In this document: positions 13,101 through 25,900 of the stretch, one piece after another
How positions within the stretch are numbered: the first letter of the stretch is position 1
How the letters are laid out: the number at the start of each line of letters is the position of its first letter
The notes under the pieces: generated by a model
The model's input: only the letters and a program-made list of their open reading frames with translations
Databases searched by the model: none
What the model was told of the DNA's origin: nothing
Program-made: the position numbers and the translations under genes
Assembly: GCF_013373865.1 (NCBI RefSeq)
Contig: NC_050473.1
Coordinates: forward strand, 1,674,001-1,738,000
Reading direction: 5' to 3'
DNA from: Monomorium pharaonis
Lineage: Eukaryota > Arthropoda > Insecta > Hymenoptera > Formicidae
DNA length: 64,000 nucleotides

Positions 13101-13395
13101 TGTGGCACGTGCAGGTTAGGCGCGGACGATAACGCGGTTGTAGATGAGGAATTAAGGTAAAAGATGATGAGGCGCATTTAATGGACATCTTAAAGGCCTC
13201 CGGGATGAGTGGAGTAATTGTAATAAAATTATAATTACGTTCTCTAGGATAAAAGGCGTGAGTGGATTGAGGATAATGGACGCCAGCGTAGTGCCATCTC
13301 CAATCTCCGGCAATCCGAATTCAGTTCTTGTCGCGATGGCCGAACGCGCGTCTGATATAATTTTAGACTGGTCGTCCAAACTGAAAGCCAATTAA
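10142..13395 (+). CDS. GMC-family FAD oxidoreductase, secreted (glucose dehydrogenase-like; possibly ninaG)
   Basis: Nine coding exons were rebuilt by splice phase: 10142-10259, 10670-10872, 11182-11541, 11798-11968, 12032-12185, 12289-12410, 12618-12801, 12934-13156 and 13248-13395. They sum to 1683 nt, 560 residues plus stop. Residues 1-21 form a hydrophobic signal peptide. The FAD Rossmann motif GAGTSG is at 41-46. GMC signature 1 (GRGLGGSGQLN) is near 114-124 and signature 2 (GAINTPQLLLISGIG) at 261-275. The C terminus carries HPCGTC (catalytic His492) and GNPN (Asn536), 44 residues apart as in choline oxidase, so the active-site pair looks intact. The family oxidises alcohols or sugars using FAD. 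The substrate is unknown here. The many introns and the short length resemble ninaG (retinoid chromophore synthesis in Drosophila) more than clustered Gld paralogues, but that assignment is only a guess. The ATG at 10142 was preferred over upstream starts because it begins the signal peptide. The intron 3 donor (GTCTCC) is weak. Confidence 0.9.
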
Positions 13396-13926
13396 TTTTA
13401 TATATATATATATATAACATGTAATATATACAATTGTAAAAATAATAATGTTGGCAATTCACATAACTCGTGAATTTTATAATTACACTTATTGTGACCT
13501 GTTATCTGTTGTGATTTAGGAAAAGGGCAAAGAAATCGGTTTGTAAATGAACAAAATCCATGATGCTCCAAGTTTTTTGTAATTTATAATTAATGGTAAA
13601 GTTTTCTTTTGTTTTACAGTAATCGAACAGTTATTAATAATCTAATTAAATTTCGATTAATTTTTATACAAACAAAAAGGGTGAGTTACACTCAACGGCA
13701 TAGCCACGAATCCCTGCCACCCCGTCCGCGCTCGGATAAAGAAAAAAAGAAACTCATACATTTTTTACACGCCCTCTCCTCTCGAAAGGATTTCTTTCAA
13801 CCCCATCTCCCGTCCGGGATCGTCTTGCGATGGCAGAGTTTCGGCGTTCTTCCTATCCCATTTCCGCGTTTTACCTCTTTCTCTTTCGCACATATCCACA
13901 AACACACACACACACACACATTCTCA

Positions 13927-13958
<32 letters not shown>

Positions 13959-15076
13959 TTCCTCTCTGCGTTTTCCTTTCTATTGATCTTTCGTTTCTCT
14001 TCCTCCTCCGTCTCATATGAATTTGTGTCTCTCCTCGCATCGATCGCTTCTCTAGCTCTTCTCTCTTCCGTCTCTCGGACACTCATACATACTCACACGC
14101 ACGCGTACCTGTGTCGCCTCTTATAAATAAAATAGTTCGCAATAAACTGTTGTTTCGCAGTTTTCAAAACGCAACTATGCCCATGCGCGCTTCGCTCGTG
14201 TCGCAAATAAACGAGCCCGATTTCGGCGCCTCGCATCTCCTTCTCTTCTCTTCTCTCTCTCTCTCTTTCACTCCATTTACAGTAATAATTACGTAACGTA
14301 AACTTAATCTCTCAACTTAAAAACAAAAATTGGTAACCACATATAATTCGCGGCGCACGCCGCGAACCTCACGCCCGCTCCGGAAAAGTAAAACTTTCTC
14401 GACAAGTTTCATCCGTGTGCGGGAGGAGAAAAATGGTACGAACAAAAGCAACGCGCGAGTCGAACGAGAAAGGGATCCATAGATCGAGCGACATCCTCCT
14501 CGGTCGTTATCATTTGACGACGATTGATCTGTGCCGTGGCCGACGTGACCCGAAGAGCGCTGTCGAGAAATCGACGTGATTCACGTTGATCGGTCAGCCT
14601 CGGCTTTACAATTAAAATCTATATTCAATCAGCGAATCCGATTACGTGCGTTTCAACGCGGAGATTTCGTAACCCCGGAAGGGGCAGATCGTTCGATCGC
14701 GACATGGTCGGCTCGGATCAACGGGAAACACGCGCGGGGAAGCGTTCGCCGTGTGACTTTCGGGCCTCGCGGCATTTCCGGCGCGCGGAAGAAGCTCGCC
14801 GGACGTGCACCGCGCCATCGGATGCATGAAATATTTTTTTCTCTTTGTCTCCTTTTTCTATTTTCGTTTTCGCTTTACTATAGATAGATTTTTTTTGCTT
14901 CGGCTCTCTCGAAGAGTGTGCAGTCGCATCACGGGACCACGACGACGGGGATCGCTTAAGATCTAAACAAGTATTCCTTAATATTACGTATATAACTATC
15001 TATTATATGTATTTATATATATACTTTTATATATATATATATATTTATATTGAAAAATGAGTGTACTCTTTCTCTC

Positions 15077-15109
<33 letters not shown>

Positions 15110-15568
15110 CGTTATTAATATAGGGATAGATTATCAATTAATTTGTAATTGCGTGTAACATAGACGCGTCCAGCGCATAGAAACATAAATAAATAAATAT
15201 AAACGGATGTATTTACATTATACTCGGGTAGAAAAGGGGGAGGGGTGTGTGATATCAATCGTGGAAGGTTCGGGCATATATATATATATATATATATATT
15301 CCCTTCTCTATTTTTTCTCTCTTTAAATATATATGAATATGTATAATATATATGTATATTTACGTATAAATCTCATTCGCCTGTTGTTCCTATGTGTTGC
15401 CGGCATACCTACGACTTCATCTCGGCGTAAATATGCGGCGCGATGATAGAGAAAATGAAGAACGAAAATAATACTTCGCGGAAACAGAAAAACCGGAGGA
15501 ACCGTAGGTAATGCGCGTAACCATTTATATATATATCGATATATGTATATAAATATAGATACGGAGTC
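13396..15568. other. Convergent region between the GMC gene and chinmo
   Basis: Holds the GMC 3' flank, possibly the end of the chinmo 3' UTR, a CA+CT compound microsatellite (13903-13962), a CT tract (15069-15112), a TA tract (15276-15299) and AT-rich DNA. A Pumilio-type TGTAAATA word lies on the minus strand at 15210-15217. No gene is recognised. Confidence 0.5.
13903..13962. repeat. Compound CA/CT microsatellite
   Basis: About 10 CA units are followed, after TTCTCATT, by about 15 CT units and further CT-rich sequence. It accounts for apparent open frames of Thr/His and Leu/Ser repeats here. Confidence 0.85.
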
Positions 15569-15576
15569 TGAGGTAG
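15569..15576 (-). promoter_or_regulatory. let-7 8-mer seed match in the distal chinmo 3' region
   Basis: The mRNA sense reads CTACCTCA. It lies beyond the AATAAA at 16531-16536, so it would be present only in a longer 3' UTR isoform. Confidence 0.5.
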
Positions 15577-16530
15577 AAGCGGTTTCGTATACTTATCAAT
15601 ATATTGTATCATCGTGTGTATGCGTGTACATCTGCGTGTGTGTAAGCGTTTGGTGAAAATTGGTCTGATCTATAGGTATTTTCCGAGTACTAGGTAAACG
15701 ACTCGCGTCCAACAACCAAAAAAAACTCGCATTTTTCCGCCGACACGGCGTCGTGAAAAACAAAAGAAAATGATAAGAGCGGCAGCTAATTATCTAAATT
15801 GATAATTGTTCATTGATTAAAAGAGGAGAGGATTCCTCTAAGACCAGTGGCAATGATCTTCGCGTCCACCGAGACGAAATGAAAAGCAAAGCAAATCCCT
15901 AATTTGCGTCTATGTTGTACGGAATTTCCTTTCATTATTATTACGGTTTTTTTTTTAAGTAACCACGTTACGTTTTATGTATATATTAAGAAAAAAAAAA
16001 TCGTTATAACTCGGTGGGCTATACAAGCGACGTGCCTCAATTGGCCGGTCAAAAGAAAATCGGCGAACAGAACGATCGATCGATCGACGAATGTGCCGCT
16101 GCCACAAAAGAAAAGGAAACGCTAACGTCGCTGGACGAGAAACAGGAGTCAACGAGGAATAAATATATATATATTGTAGAAACGAGAACACATTCGCACG
16201 CGTTTCAACGTGTGCCGGAGAAAGATTCGCGTAAAGAAAACTCCGAGAGAGAAGCGCGTGGACTCGCTGTATGCATAATATTTTTACGTACGCGTAAACC
16301 GCGGCGGTTGTCGTGCGGGAAAATCGCGAGAGAGAAATCGGCGACAAGTCCGATGATGATTTCTGTGGCGAGCGATCGAGAAATTCGCGGTCAATCAACA
16401 AGCGTTTGACCCAACGGCGATGTATTAATACATCGGAGAGAAGAGGTCCTTTTTAATATAACGAACGAACACACCGACACAGTCCCTACTATACACCCGA
16501 CTATTGCATCACTTGATTCATTGATTTATG

Positions 16531-16536
16531 TTTATT
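16531..16536 (-). terminator. Candidate internal poly(A) signal of chinmo
   Basis: Canonical AATAAA on the minus strand in an AT-rich patch, 6.2 kb past the stop codon. If used, the transcript would keep the let-7 matches at 20.6, 17.1 and 16.85 kb and lose the one at 15.57 kb. There is no independent support. Confidence 0.3.
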
Positions 16537-16852
16537 AAGAACCTTATCGACTATTATACTTTGTAGTTTGTACTTGGTTTTCATATTCCTGAGAGAAAAG
16601 GATCCGCGACGCGCGCCGCACACCGCGTCGTCGTTCTTTCGGGGGGGTGGAGGGAGAGGAGGCTTGTCCGATTAATGACAACCTTTTCTACTTTTTCCCC
16701 ACTCCTTCCTCTCGCCCGAAATGAAACTGCGACGGCGAAGACGACGACGCGACGCGACGATCCCGTCCGATCTTGCAAAAACTATCGCTTCACCGTGTTC
16801 ATACACAGAGATTTTTCGTAAGCTTCATTCTGCGCACCCTGTATGTCGTGTG

Positions 16853-16860
16853 TGAGGTAG
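16853..16860 (-). promoter_or_regulatory. let-7 8-mer seed match in the chinmo 3' region
   Basis: The mRNA sense reads CTACCTCA, complementary to let-7 nucleotides 2-8 plus the A opposite position 1. It is the second of three full 8-mers in this 3' region. Confidence 0.55.
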
Positions 16861-17139
16861 CATTTGTACTAGTGTGTGACGAAGTATTGTGATCCGTTAT
16901 TGCGGCGGCGGCCGCGGGCCGTTATTCGAGCGCGATCGGCGACGAGGATCGACGGTAACGGGAGGTCCCGGCCCCTCTGTGGCAGTGTTCTCGCATACGT
17001 CGCCACGATGAGAGATCAGTCTTATTGTTGATAAGATAAGAAGGAACGGGGGAGAACGCGAGAGATAGACGCGGCGCGGGAGTACGACACGGATTCTCCG
17101 ATTCAACGACATTCGAACCGTCGATGTGTCCGATGTCGA

Positions 17140-17146
17140 TGAGGTA
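17140..17146 (-). promoter_or_regulatory. let-7 7mer-A1 seed match in the chinmo 3' region
   Basis: The mRNA sense reads TACCTCA, which pairs with let-7 nucleotides 2-7 plus the A opposite position 1. It lies 280 nt from the 8-mer at 16853, closer than the distance usually linked with cooperative repression would need to be ideal, so cooperation is uncertain. Confidence 0.45.
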
Positions 17147-17853
17147 CACGGTGCAGGGGTACGGCGAGGGAAAAAAGAAATCGTTCATCGTGATCGCGTT
17201 GGGCTCCGTGAGCGGCGGAGGCCGATCGCGCGGAATGGTCCCCGCGACGACGAGCACCTCGTCACCGACACGCGTCCGGCCGCGCGGCGCGCTTGATATT
17301 TTTTTTTTTTTCGCTCTCTCTTCTTCCCCTACGTGTATTCACAGTTTTCTGCCCTTTTTTTTCCCTTGTTTGTACAGCGTGTATAGTAAGTTTATAAAAC
17401 CCACACATCCTGCCTGTCCTGTTTTGTTTTTTTTTTGTTAATTAACTCTTATTAAACATTACGTTTACTTTGTACTATAAGTTTGCGGCCGAGAAAACGA
17501 CGGCCGCTCGTTTCCCCGGACGTTCGAGGTCCCGCTCTGCGACATCGCTACATACACCGTGTGTCTGTTATCTCCCTTGTCTCCTTCGTTTTGTCCCCCC
17601 ATCTACCGTGTATCTTCTTTTTGTTTTTTTTCCCCTTTTTTCCTTTCCTTGCTCCGTCAATTTTTTTTTAAATATGCTTAATGCGTGCGTGATACATGTA
17701 CTATGTAATCATTATCAACTACGGTATAGTACTATTATATACTATACGAGCAAACGGTACAGTAGTTGCCAGTGCACTCTCTGCGCGCGGTGTAGGTGCA
17801 GTGATGACATCAATTTTGTTTTCCTTCACTCCTCGCCCGCGGGCAGCCCGCGA

Positions 17854-17860
<7 letters not shown>

Positions 17861-17893
<33 letters not shown>
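17861..17893. repeat. CT microsatellite
   Basis: Roughly 15 CT units on the plus strand, inside the putative chinmo 3' UTR, so GA repeats in the mRNA. Confidence 0.8.
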
Positions 17894-20460
17894 GCCCTAC
17901 CGGAGCTGCCCGTGCGACGTGAATGATAACGAAGGTTCCCCGTTACGGAAAGCCCGTTCACACCGTGACCGTCGTTCATCTCGAACGTGCTCGAAAACGC
18001 GCAGCTTTCGAATATAGCGGTCGAAATATCGTAAGTCATTGTTTAATTTAATGACAGTCATCAACGTTCGAATTGCTTGCCGAAAGAACCGAATACGTGC
18101 GAGACTTTCCTCTACGTCTCGTCTCGTGGAATTTTGGTGTAACTTTGGTCACTCTTTTTTTTTTTTAATTTCGAAGATACTGTTCGCGCGATCAATTTAG
18201 AAATGAGTGACGCGTTTTGAAAGATTGTCAAATTTTTAATCCGTTGAGCTTCCTCGCACAAAACGCGTTCGCATTTTGCTCCTCGAAAGCGTGGCGCGCG
18301 CGAGCGAGCCACGGTGTGAATCTTTCTCGCCTCTCGTGTCAAGCCTTGTGTCACACACGACATCTATAAAGGATTCTCAATCCGTAAAACACATATTATA
18401 GAAACAACATGCAACATTTTATCCTACCGCCGTGATACAATAATGGTACATACATACGCGTACACGCGTTTTGCGCGTACGCGCGTCGCGCGAGTGTCGT
18501 GTACGTGTGTAGCGTGTGTTACGTGTCTGCTGTCTGTATGTGTATGTGTATGTATTTTTGCGTGTACATATATATACATATAGACCAAATATAATTCTTA
18601 CACCGGATGCACGACGGACCGTGAAAGCATGGAAGGCGGAAGCGCGCGTTCGTTTTCCGCGTTTTCGACTTCCAATCGCCGATCCGTACCTCGACGAAAA
18701 TCGACTGTAACAGCGAATTTGGAATATCGTCCTCGAGCCGGAGAGGGCTCGAGGTTGACGAGATCGGCGAGAATCGAGAGTAAAGAGTAAAACAATAAGA
18801 GTAATTTCGTTTCGAAAGCGCGTTCACAAGAATCGTTCGGTTACTTCTTTTTTTGAGCAAAGCGACGACGAAATCAACGATTAAAAATCGATTTGAGTCC
18901 AATTGCCGATTTCCGGCCGTCCCGAATTACGTATGTTTACGTGCCTAATACCGATGTCGCGATAATATACGACTAATTAATTCTAATTTTTCACTTTTTA
19001 ATTCTACCCCGTTTATCTTTTAGGTACGTGTGTCATCTTGTTTCACTTCCTCGACCGACGTTTTATCTCTCGCTCTTCCGATCTTCTACTACACATGTGT
19101 ACGTGTGTATGTGCGTGTGCGTGTGTATTCTCGCGTACGTGTCGAGTGTCTGAAATACCTTTACTACGTATGCACTCTTTACGTATGACAAAACAATTAA
19201 ACCCTGGGTTTAACCGACTTCCCCGGAAATTCCGCGCCTGTGACGTCATTTACTCTAACTTGCCAAATTTCGCCGCTCCACTGCCGATAACTCGATCCCT
19301 TTATTTAAACTTAACGCTAATTCATTGTACCACTTAAAGGTATCCTTTCCCCCGTCCATCCTTGCCTCTGCTTAGCAGAACAGCCGAAAACAATATATAT
19401 ATTTTGTATATATATTAAGTAAAAGATTCATTATATAACTTGGCATACGCGATATCTATTTACACGAGCATGTGTGCTATATCCACGTGCGTGTGTACGT
19501 ATGTATCTCCCATAACTTTCTCTCTCCCTCTCCCTAACCCTTCGTGTACGTGTATGTACGTGTGTAGGTGTGTGCGCGTGTGTGTATGTTCCTATCATCA
19601 CATACGTAAACGACACATAACATCTTTGAATATCCTTTTCCCGCGGCTTCTCCCCCTCCGGGAATTAACTTCCCTATGACTATGTAATCTCCGTCGTCCA
19701 GCATCAATCCCATCCCCCGGTTAACTTTTCTTTGCGCTCTCTTTCTCTCTCGGGATAATCGATGTCACCTACGCTCGAATAATTTTCGCTTTTTCCCCAT
19801 CACTACCACCGTTTTTGCCAGCGCATCGGCGCTGATTTCGTCAACTTCTTCTCAGCGAGAGCTCGACGTTTTCTCCCCATCACCTCTCTCGCTTCTCATC
19901 TCCGGAACGAAAACGGTGCAACCAGTCGCAACCGCCTAGCAAACAGTCCGAGACACACGTCGGACGATCTCGCGACAAAATTTCGACAACGAGCCGCGAC
20001 GACAATCGCGGCTCCATCTCCTACCCGCGAATCGCTTCACGGCTATTCACGCACCATGCGTGTGCACGCACTCGCTCGCTCTCGCGCTCACTCACTACGG
20101 CTTCACAGTTGTACATACATGTTGCATCTTAATAATGCGCCCTCGCGACAAAAAGAAATACGGAAAGAAAACGGATATCTATTTTACGTACAGACAGACA
20201 TCACGTGCGCGAATCGGAGATCCCGGAGCTTTCTACGCGGTTGAAATGGACCTCGCGGGACAGGAATGAAACTGCGGCGGTTACAGAAACAGGATATCGA
20301 ACGTACGTTGCGGTTGACTAGTGTGGATCGATTCGTTCTGACTTACGAAGTGAGCGAAATATGTAGCGATTCGGTTTGTGAGCTCCGAGATCTACGATCT
20401 TGCGTTACCCTGCAGGAGGGTAGCAATGGCAGGAGAACTGCTCCGACACTAACCGGACAA

Positions 20461-20471
20461 AGTAGTAGTAA

Positions 20472-20503
<32 letters not shown>

Positions 20504-20514
20504 ATAGTAGTAGC
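20461..20514. repeat. AGT trinucleotide microsatellite
   Basis: About 17 AGT units with two AAT interruptions. It creates a Ser-rich frame that is not a gene. In chinmo mRNA sense it would read as ACT repeats, about 130 nt upstream of nothing recognisable except the let-7 match at 20600. Confidence 0.85.
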
Positions 20515-20599
20515 GGCTGTACGGAATGTACAGGTTTCTATTATACTGTATAATATATCGCTATTGTGTTCCCTGTGTGTGTAATGCATTGCAAAACGA

Positions 20600-20607
20600 T
20601 GAGGTAG
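20600..20607 (-). promoter_or_regulatory. let-7 8-mer seed match in the chinmo 3' region
   Basis: The mRNA sense reads CTACCTCA. Pairing extends to let-7 nucleotides 1-10, since the plus strand reads TGAGGTAGTA. It lies about 2.1 kb past the stop codon and is the best of the four matches. Confidence 0.6.
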
Positions 20608-22723
20608 TACTGTCACATACTTTTGGCAGAGTTATGCGCGCGCGTGCGCGACGAGTGCTCACGTATTATATTTGGCATGTTACTAGAAAGAAATTAACGT
20701 GAAAGAAACAGAAGAAGAAGAGAAAAAAAAAATAAAAAACGAAACGCAGTAGAAGTAAAATAAAAACAACTTGGAAATGAACTTCTCCTTCGGTCCTCTA
20801 TCCCGCGTGCACTATTATAACCCCAGCTCGCGCACACAACGCGCTTTTAAATACTAAATAATTCTCTATATCTCTCTATTGTCTCTGAATAACTTACGGT
20901 AGGCGGGCGTCGTTGTGAGAATATAACCGTTTAAAAACTTTCTGCGAAAGGAAGAACAAAATCAAACGAAAGGGAGAACAAGTAAAAAAGGAAAAAAAAA
21001 TAAGATACAGATTAATCTGCATAAATTGTAAATACTGTAACAAGTAATATCGTCGGTGCTATCCTGACTAGGAGTATATCTCTATATATCTATACATATA
21101 GGTAATGTGTAATATAAATCTATTGCATTGATCACATCTTATACAACCGGGATAGCAACTATTTCGCGCGTAATCGCGCGCACTGTTTCAAAATCACACA
21201 TGTGTGATCGACGGCTATACTCTATTTTTATATTTCACGGTACGCGACTATTGCTCCGGACAAAAGTCCGCATTTTAAACATTGTAAACAGGTAACAAAG
21301 TGGTAGTGTTCGTTTCGCCGCGAAGCGCCGCGACCGCCGCGCGACAAATTCTTCGTGGCGAACGCCATGATTCGTTTTTCCGTTTTTCCACTCTCTCATT
21401 TTTTTTCTCCTCTCCAGAAGAATCGATGTCGACGTAGTGTAGTGGCGTATCAACGTGATTATTGCTATTGGTCGACTTGCTTCTGCATCGCGCGTTCGCC
21501 AAAAAGTATCTTTGCGCGCGAGCGGTCGCGCGGCACCCTCGCGGCTAATCGCACGACAGTCGTCTGCCCTAGAATCGCAGTAATCTCGTAAACGTTCTAT
21601 AAAATCGTAACTGTATAAAAGGTGTGTACTTGGTCGGTTGTCGTCTCGGCGCGATATGTGGGTCCCACCGCGATTATTATTATTATTAATATTATTATTA
21701 TTATATTATAGTAGTGAGGTGCGTGTTGTACGCGGGTGTATGAAAAGGCGAAACTAAAAAAAAAAAAAAAAGAGATTGACGTGTGATTACTCCAGTATAG
21801 TAGAAAAAGCGTCTTGTCTTTGGCACTGGTGCGCGCGTAACGTAACGTAAACGTTATTGGACAGGTATCGCCCGTCGGAGCGTCGCGATCCTATAGGCTC
21901 GACTTCTTCAACAGCGATAGTAGTACCAGAAAACAGGTAAACCGGTTAACGGCGTTTTTAACGATTGAAATGCGACGGCGAGTAATCCGAGCTATGGTAA
22001 TGTTGAACTATCGAAAAGGTAGCGCTTTTATTATTATTTTTTTTGTTTTGTTTTACTCCTGGCGCTGTGTCCGTGCCACGGATTCAAGTTTACCTGAGTT
22101 TGTGCATTTTGGTTCTCTCTCGTCGCAGTCGCCTGCGCTATAACGGCTCTGCGTGTACATACGTGCTTATGCGCCGTTCGCCGCTCTGCTCGTTATCTTC
22201 CACCCATTATCTTCTCCCGCCTCGCTTAATGAGCTCCTTAGTTAGTAATAATCCTTACTTGACCGTTGCACTTTCATTGACTAGCTTTGTGATTCGCAGC
22301 GTTATTATTATTTCTTTTTTTTTTCGCGAGCGTGCCCGAGGCGCCCCGTTGCGTTGTCCTTGCTGTTCCGTGTTCCTCCTTCACGTCTCTTTTCCGTACT
22401 TGCCTCTTCCCCCGTACGAATCTTCACGGTCGTGCCCCTAGTTACGATTTCTCGTGCGATTTTCCAGGCGCGCACGCGAAGAGATTGTCCTCGCGGCCGA
22501 GGATCCGGGACGGCGTTCGCTGACGACGACGAAGGGTAAACGAAGGTACCTAACTGCAGCCTCTCCTCTCGTCTCGCGCGCACTCACCGCGGTCCAGTCT
22601 CACGGTCGGCTCTCTGGCGAGGTGGTCACCGGCGGGATTGTTACCCAACGGTACCACCGCGCGCGGACCGCGACGACGACCACGGTGGCGACGGCGAGGA
22701 TGACAGCGACGCCGAAGACATTG

Positions 22724-22953
22724 TTACTGAGGCATGGGGTCCGAGACCGAATGGTTAGACTGGTTTATCAAGGCCTTGATGTTGTTTTTGTGCTCTCGCG
22801 CGATGTGCCGTCTGACGGTGTTATTCCTGGTGAACGTTCGCGAGCAGTACGGACACGGCACCCTGATGCCCTGGTGACGCTGCCGTACGTGAGCGCGTAG
22901 ATTCGTCTCGTAGCCGTATAATCTCTCGCAGTAGGGGCACTTCAGTTTCCTAC
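22724..22953 (-). CDS. chinmo: chinmo coding exon 6 (two C2H2 zinc fingers, stop)
   Basis: Acceptor CTTTTCAG precedes 22953. The exon encodes two consecutive C2H2 fingers, both C-x2-C-x12-H-x4-H, joined by QGIRVP, then a short tail ending DPMPQ and TAA. The phase matches exon 5 across a 14.6 kb intron. No second zinc-finger exon was seen in that intron, so there is no sign here of the alternative finger usage known for lola or Broad. Confidence 0.93.
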
Positions 22954-25900
22954 CTGAAAAGATCAAAAAGACCTTTGTTTACAAATCCACCTTTGGTAAA
23001 TCGTATCTGCGTTTAATTCGCGGTTTGCGATAACTTAGGCTAAAGTATCTACATTACCTGTACATAGACGATAAATGTAAATTATATAATTTATAATAAC
23101 GTACGCGTGATGGTTAAGAATATTAATGGACACAAAAGTATACTTTACAGAACTGTATTAAATGATGTAGATCCGTGCACGGAAGGCCTAGCGTAAAAAC
23201 CTCTCTTTTTTTCTTTCGTAAAATAAAGTTAAAATTTTTCTACGCGCCCAGGATTGCCCGACTTAATTGACACGTAAGCCTATGAGCTAATCATAGCGTT
23301 CTGCGTATAAACGCGCGTGTAATGCCGCGGCGAAACCTTCGTGGAAGGAAGCGTGAATGCAGATTGCGCAACCTAGCTTCTCTTTTTCGTTCCCCCCTCT
23401 TTCTCTCTCTCTCTCTTTTTCTCCTTCTCTGTCTCTCACACACGTACACAGTTTTTTTCTGTCCGCGCTTCGCCATTAGTCCCATCGGCGAGAAGAAAAC
23501 AAAGTTCAGGCTCAGGCGGACGACTCATGGTGAAGCATTAGGCCAATGCCTTCGAGATTGTTGGCGCGTGCAAGGCCAACCTCGGGCTCCACGGGCTCTA
23601 ATACGGCTTCCCATCTAGCCCGATTAACTTGCGCCCGAAGTATTATTTACGGCGACCACCGGTTCGGCCTCCTCGCTACGCGCGAACGCGCGCAATCGAT
23701 AAATGATCTTTGTCATGTGTAACGCTTCTCCAACGCAGCCCGCATATTTCCTAAATTCTGTTACTAAATCCTAAATACAAAGGTTTAACGTGAATTTTTC
23801 CGCCGCTCTCAATTATTGTGCAACGGAACTTTTTTGCAATTAAATTAGCTACTTACCGGGAGTTACATACATTTCCTATGCTTGGATATTAGCAAGTATA
23901 AAATTTCTTCATAAATTCACGAAATACTTTTTTTATCAAGAGAATGATACCAAAATAAAAATATGTTCCTAATAAATAAAACATTTTTGTCGGTGCAACA
24001 AATATTGCGCGATCTAATCTCGACACCGTCTTTGAACTTGTATCTCATGTAGCCATAGACGTAGCAAGAAATTCATTATATATATAAAAAAAAACTTATT
24101 ATTACTAAAAGTCGAAGAGACTACGCGTATTAATGACGAATTCACTTCCGAATAAAATGCGCGCGTTTCGTCGCGCTTGTTTTACTAATGCGAGGAAGGT
24201 TTCTCTTTGTCCATATAGATATATATATCTTCTCTAACATCTCGGCCCATGGTGTGACACCATCGGTCCCTAACCGTGGCCACGTCATTGCACGCGCGCG
24301 CGTTTAACAGTAATAATAAGTTCTAACGTAATTCTATGCTGAATCGCAGTCGATGAATTGGCCGAAATTCGCGTTTGCGTTTTACGAGCTGAACGGGGGC
24401 CATTCACCAGCGGACCGCGCGTGACACACCGTGTCATTATCGGAATTATATAGATTAATCGGAAACAGTTCGGTGAAGAGTTGGAGAAGAAAAAAAACGA
24501 GGGGACCGCCCATCATCGGGCCCGTTCTCTCCTGAACGAAACGATTCTTCGTTCGTCGTAGTATTCAGGTGTTGCCACGAGAGATGGCAGGGAAAAATGC
24601 GAGCGATGAGAAGATATCGCCGCTCAAACGAACCGATCACACGTAACGGTAGACCGCTGTAAAAATTGTTACGACGGTAATATTCAACGTATAATCAAGT
24701 CGTGGCGCAAGTATAGTAAACTTTGTACAAATTTGTGAGAAATTTGTCCTCTTTTTTTAACGTCATCATTTATGCAACGACATTCCTAGATTTATTCGCT
24801 TGATACGCAAACTGCGCCCGATGTGTACCTGACGCGCGCGAAACAAACGGCCACATTTATCATTAAACGTGCGCCGAAAATACGGGCGAATGACGGTATC
24901 AGTCGCGGCGTAGAAAAAAAAAAGAACCACGCGCGCGTGTACGCGTGGAACTTCGCCACGCCGAGTTCTCGACGGACAGCGCCTAAAAATAGTATGTGCC
25001 GTGGCATCCTAGAAAATGTAAACGGGGCCGCGGGGTAGCACACACGGTCTCGTGCAGCTGACTATGAAATTCACAAAGGATCCGCGCGCCGGAACAAAGG
25101 GGCACGTACGCGCGAAGACGCCGTAAGCCGGAAGAGAGGGAAAGAGAGGAGAGTGTGGCCGGACGGGCCCCGAAAGAGAAGCGAGCGAGAAGGAGGGAGG
25201 AAAGAGAGAGAGAGAGAGAGAGAGAGAAAGATAGAAAGAGACCAAAGTTGGTGAAGAGGATCATTGGCAGAAGGAGAAAGGGCAGGCGGGACGAGGCTGC
25301 GGGGTAGATACGCCCCTGAGAGACATGCAGAAACGCAAAACGGTGCTGGCCAGGAAGCGGGACGAGCGCGCTTCTGGGAAAGGTATCGCGCCATCTGCGC
25401 CGCCCAAGAAATCGCCGATCCGCCCGCCGCTGCTGCCCGGGTCTTCTCGTGTTTATCGATGATTACACCACACGTAGCCCGGCGTAGTGTATCGAGAGAT
25501 GCGAGCCGTGCGGCGCCGAGGTTCCTCGAAAAACGCGAAAATGTTCTCGACGAGAAATGAAGGCGCGCGCGGTTCTCTAGGTCGCTCGAGAAAATGTCAT
25601 TCGCCGAGAGGGAAGGCGCGTCCTCGCCTCCGCACGCATGGCACGTTATTATTACGAAAGTAAGCGATTCAATTAGTCTGCCGAGGCCGGGTATTCGCTC
25701 GCGCCTCGAATTACCGTCACGTCTTCCCGGGGAGGATCTTGGGGAGTCGATGGTCTGAAAGGGATAGCGAAGGGGGATGTACGACGATTCGGAGCGGACC
25801 TCCGATTCTCGGAGGAGTCGTGCGTGTTTGACCGAAGGGCTCGAGGAAGGAGGGGGTGGAGGAGTAAGGAAGAAGGTACGAGAGAGAGAAAGAGAGGGAG

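Larger units (their letters stand above)
15569..22723 (-). other. chinmo: Probable long 3' UTR of chinmo (minimum extent)
   Basis: This stretch follows the chinmo stop codon and holds no recognisable gene on either strand. The convergent GMC gene ends at 13395, leaving about 9.3 kb for a 3' UTR. Drosophila chinmo is known for a very long, miRNA-regulated 3' UTR. In mRNA sense the stretch has let-7 seed matches at 20.6, 17.1, 16.85 and 15.57 kb. The lower bound given is the last let-7 match. A canonical AATAAA (minus strand, 16531-16536) would make a shorter isoform. The true end is not visible. Confidence 0.5.

Noticed and set aside
25310..25325. miR-125 seed match (CCCTGAG on the plus strand)
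   Set aside because: It lies in chinmo intron 5, not in mature mRNA. No full miR-125 match was noticed in the 3' region, although miR-125 acts on Drosophila chinmo.
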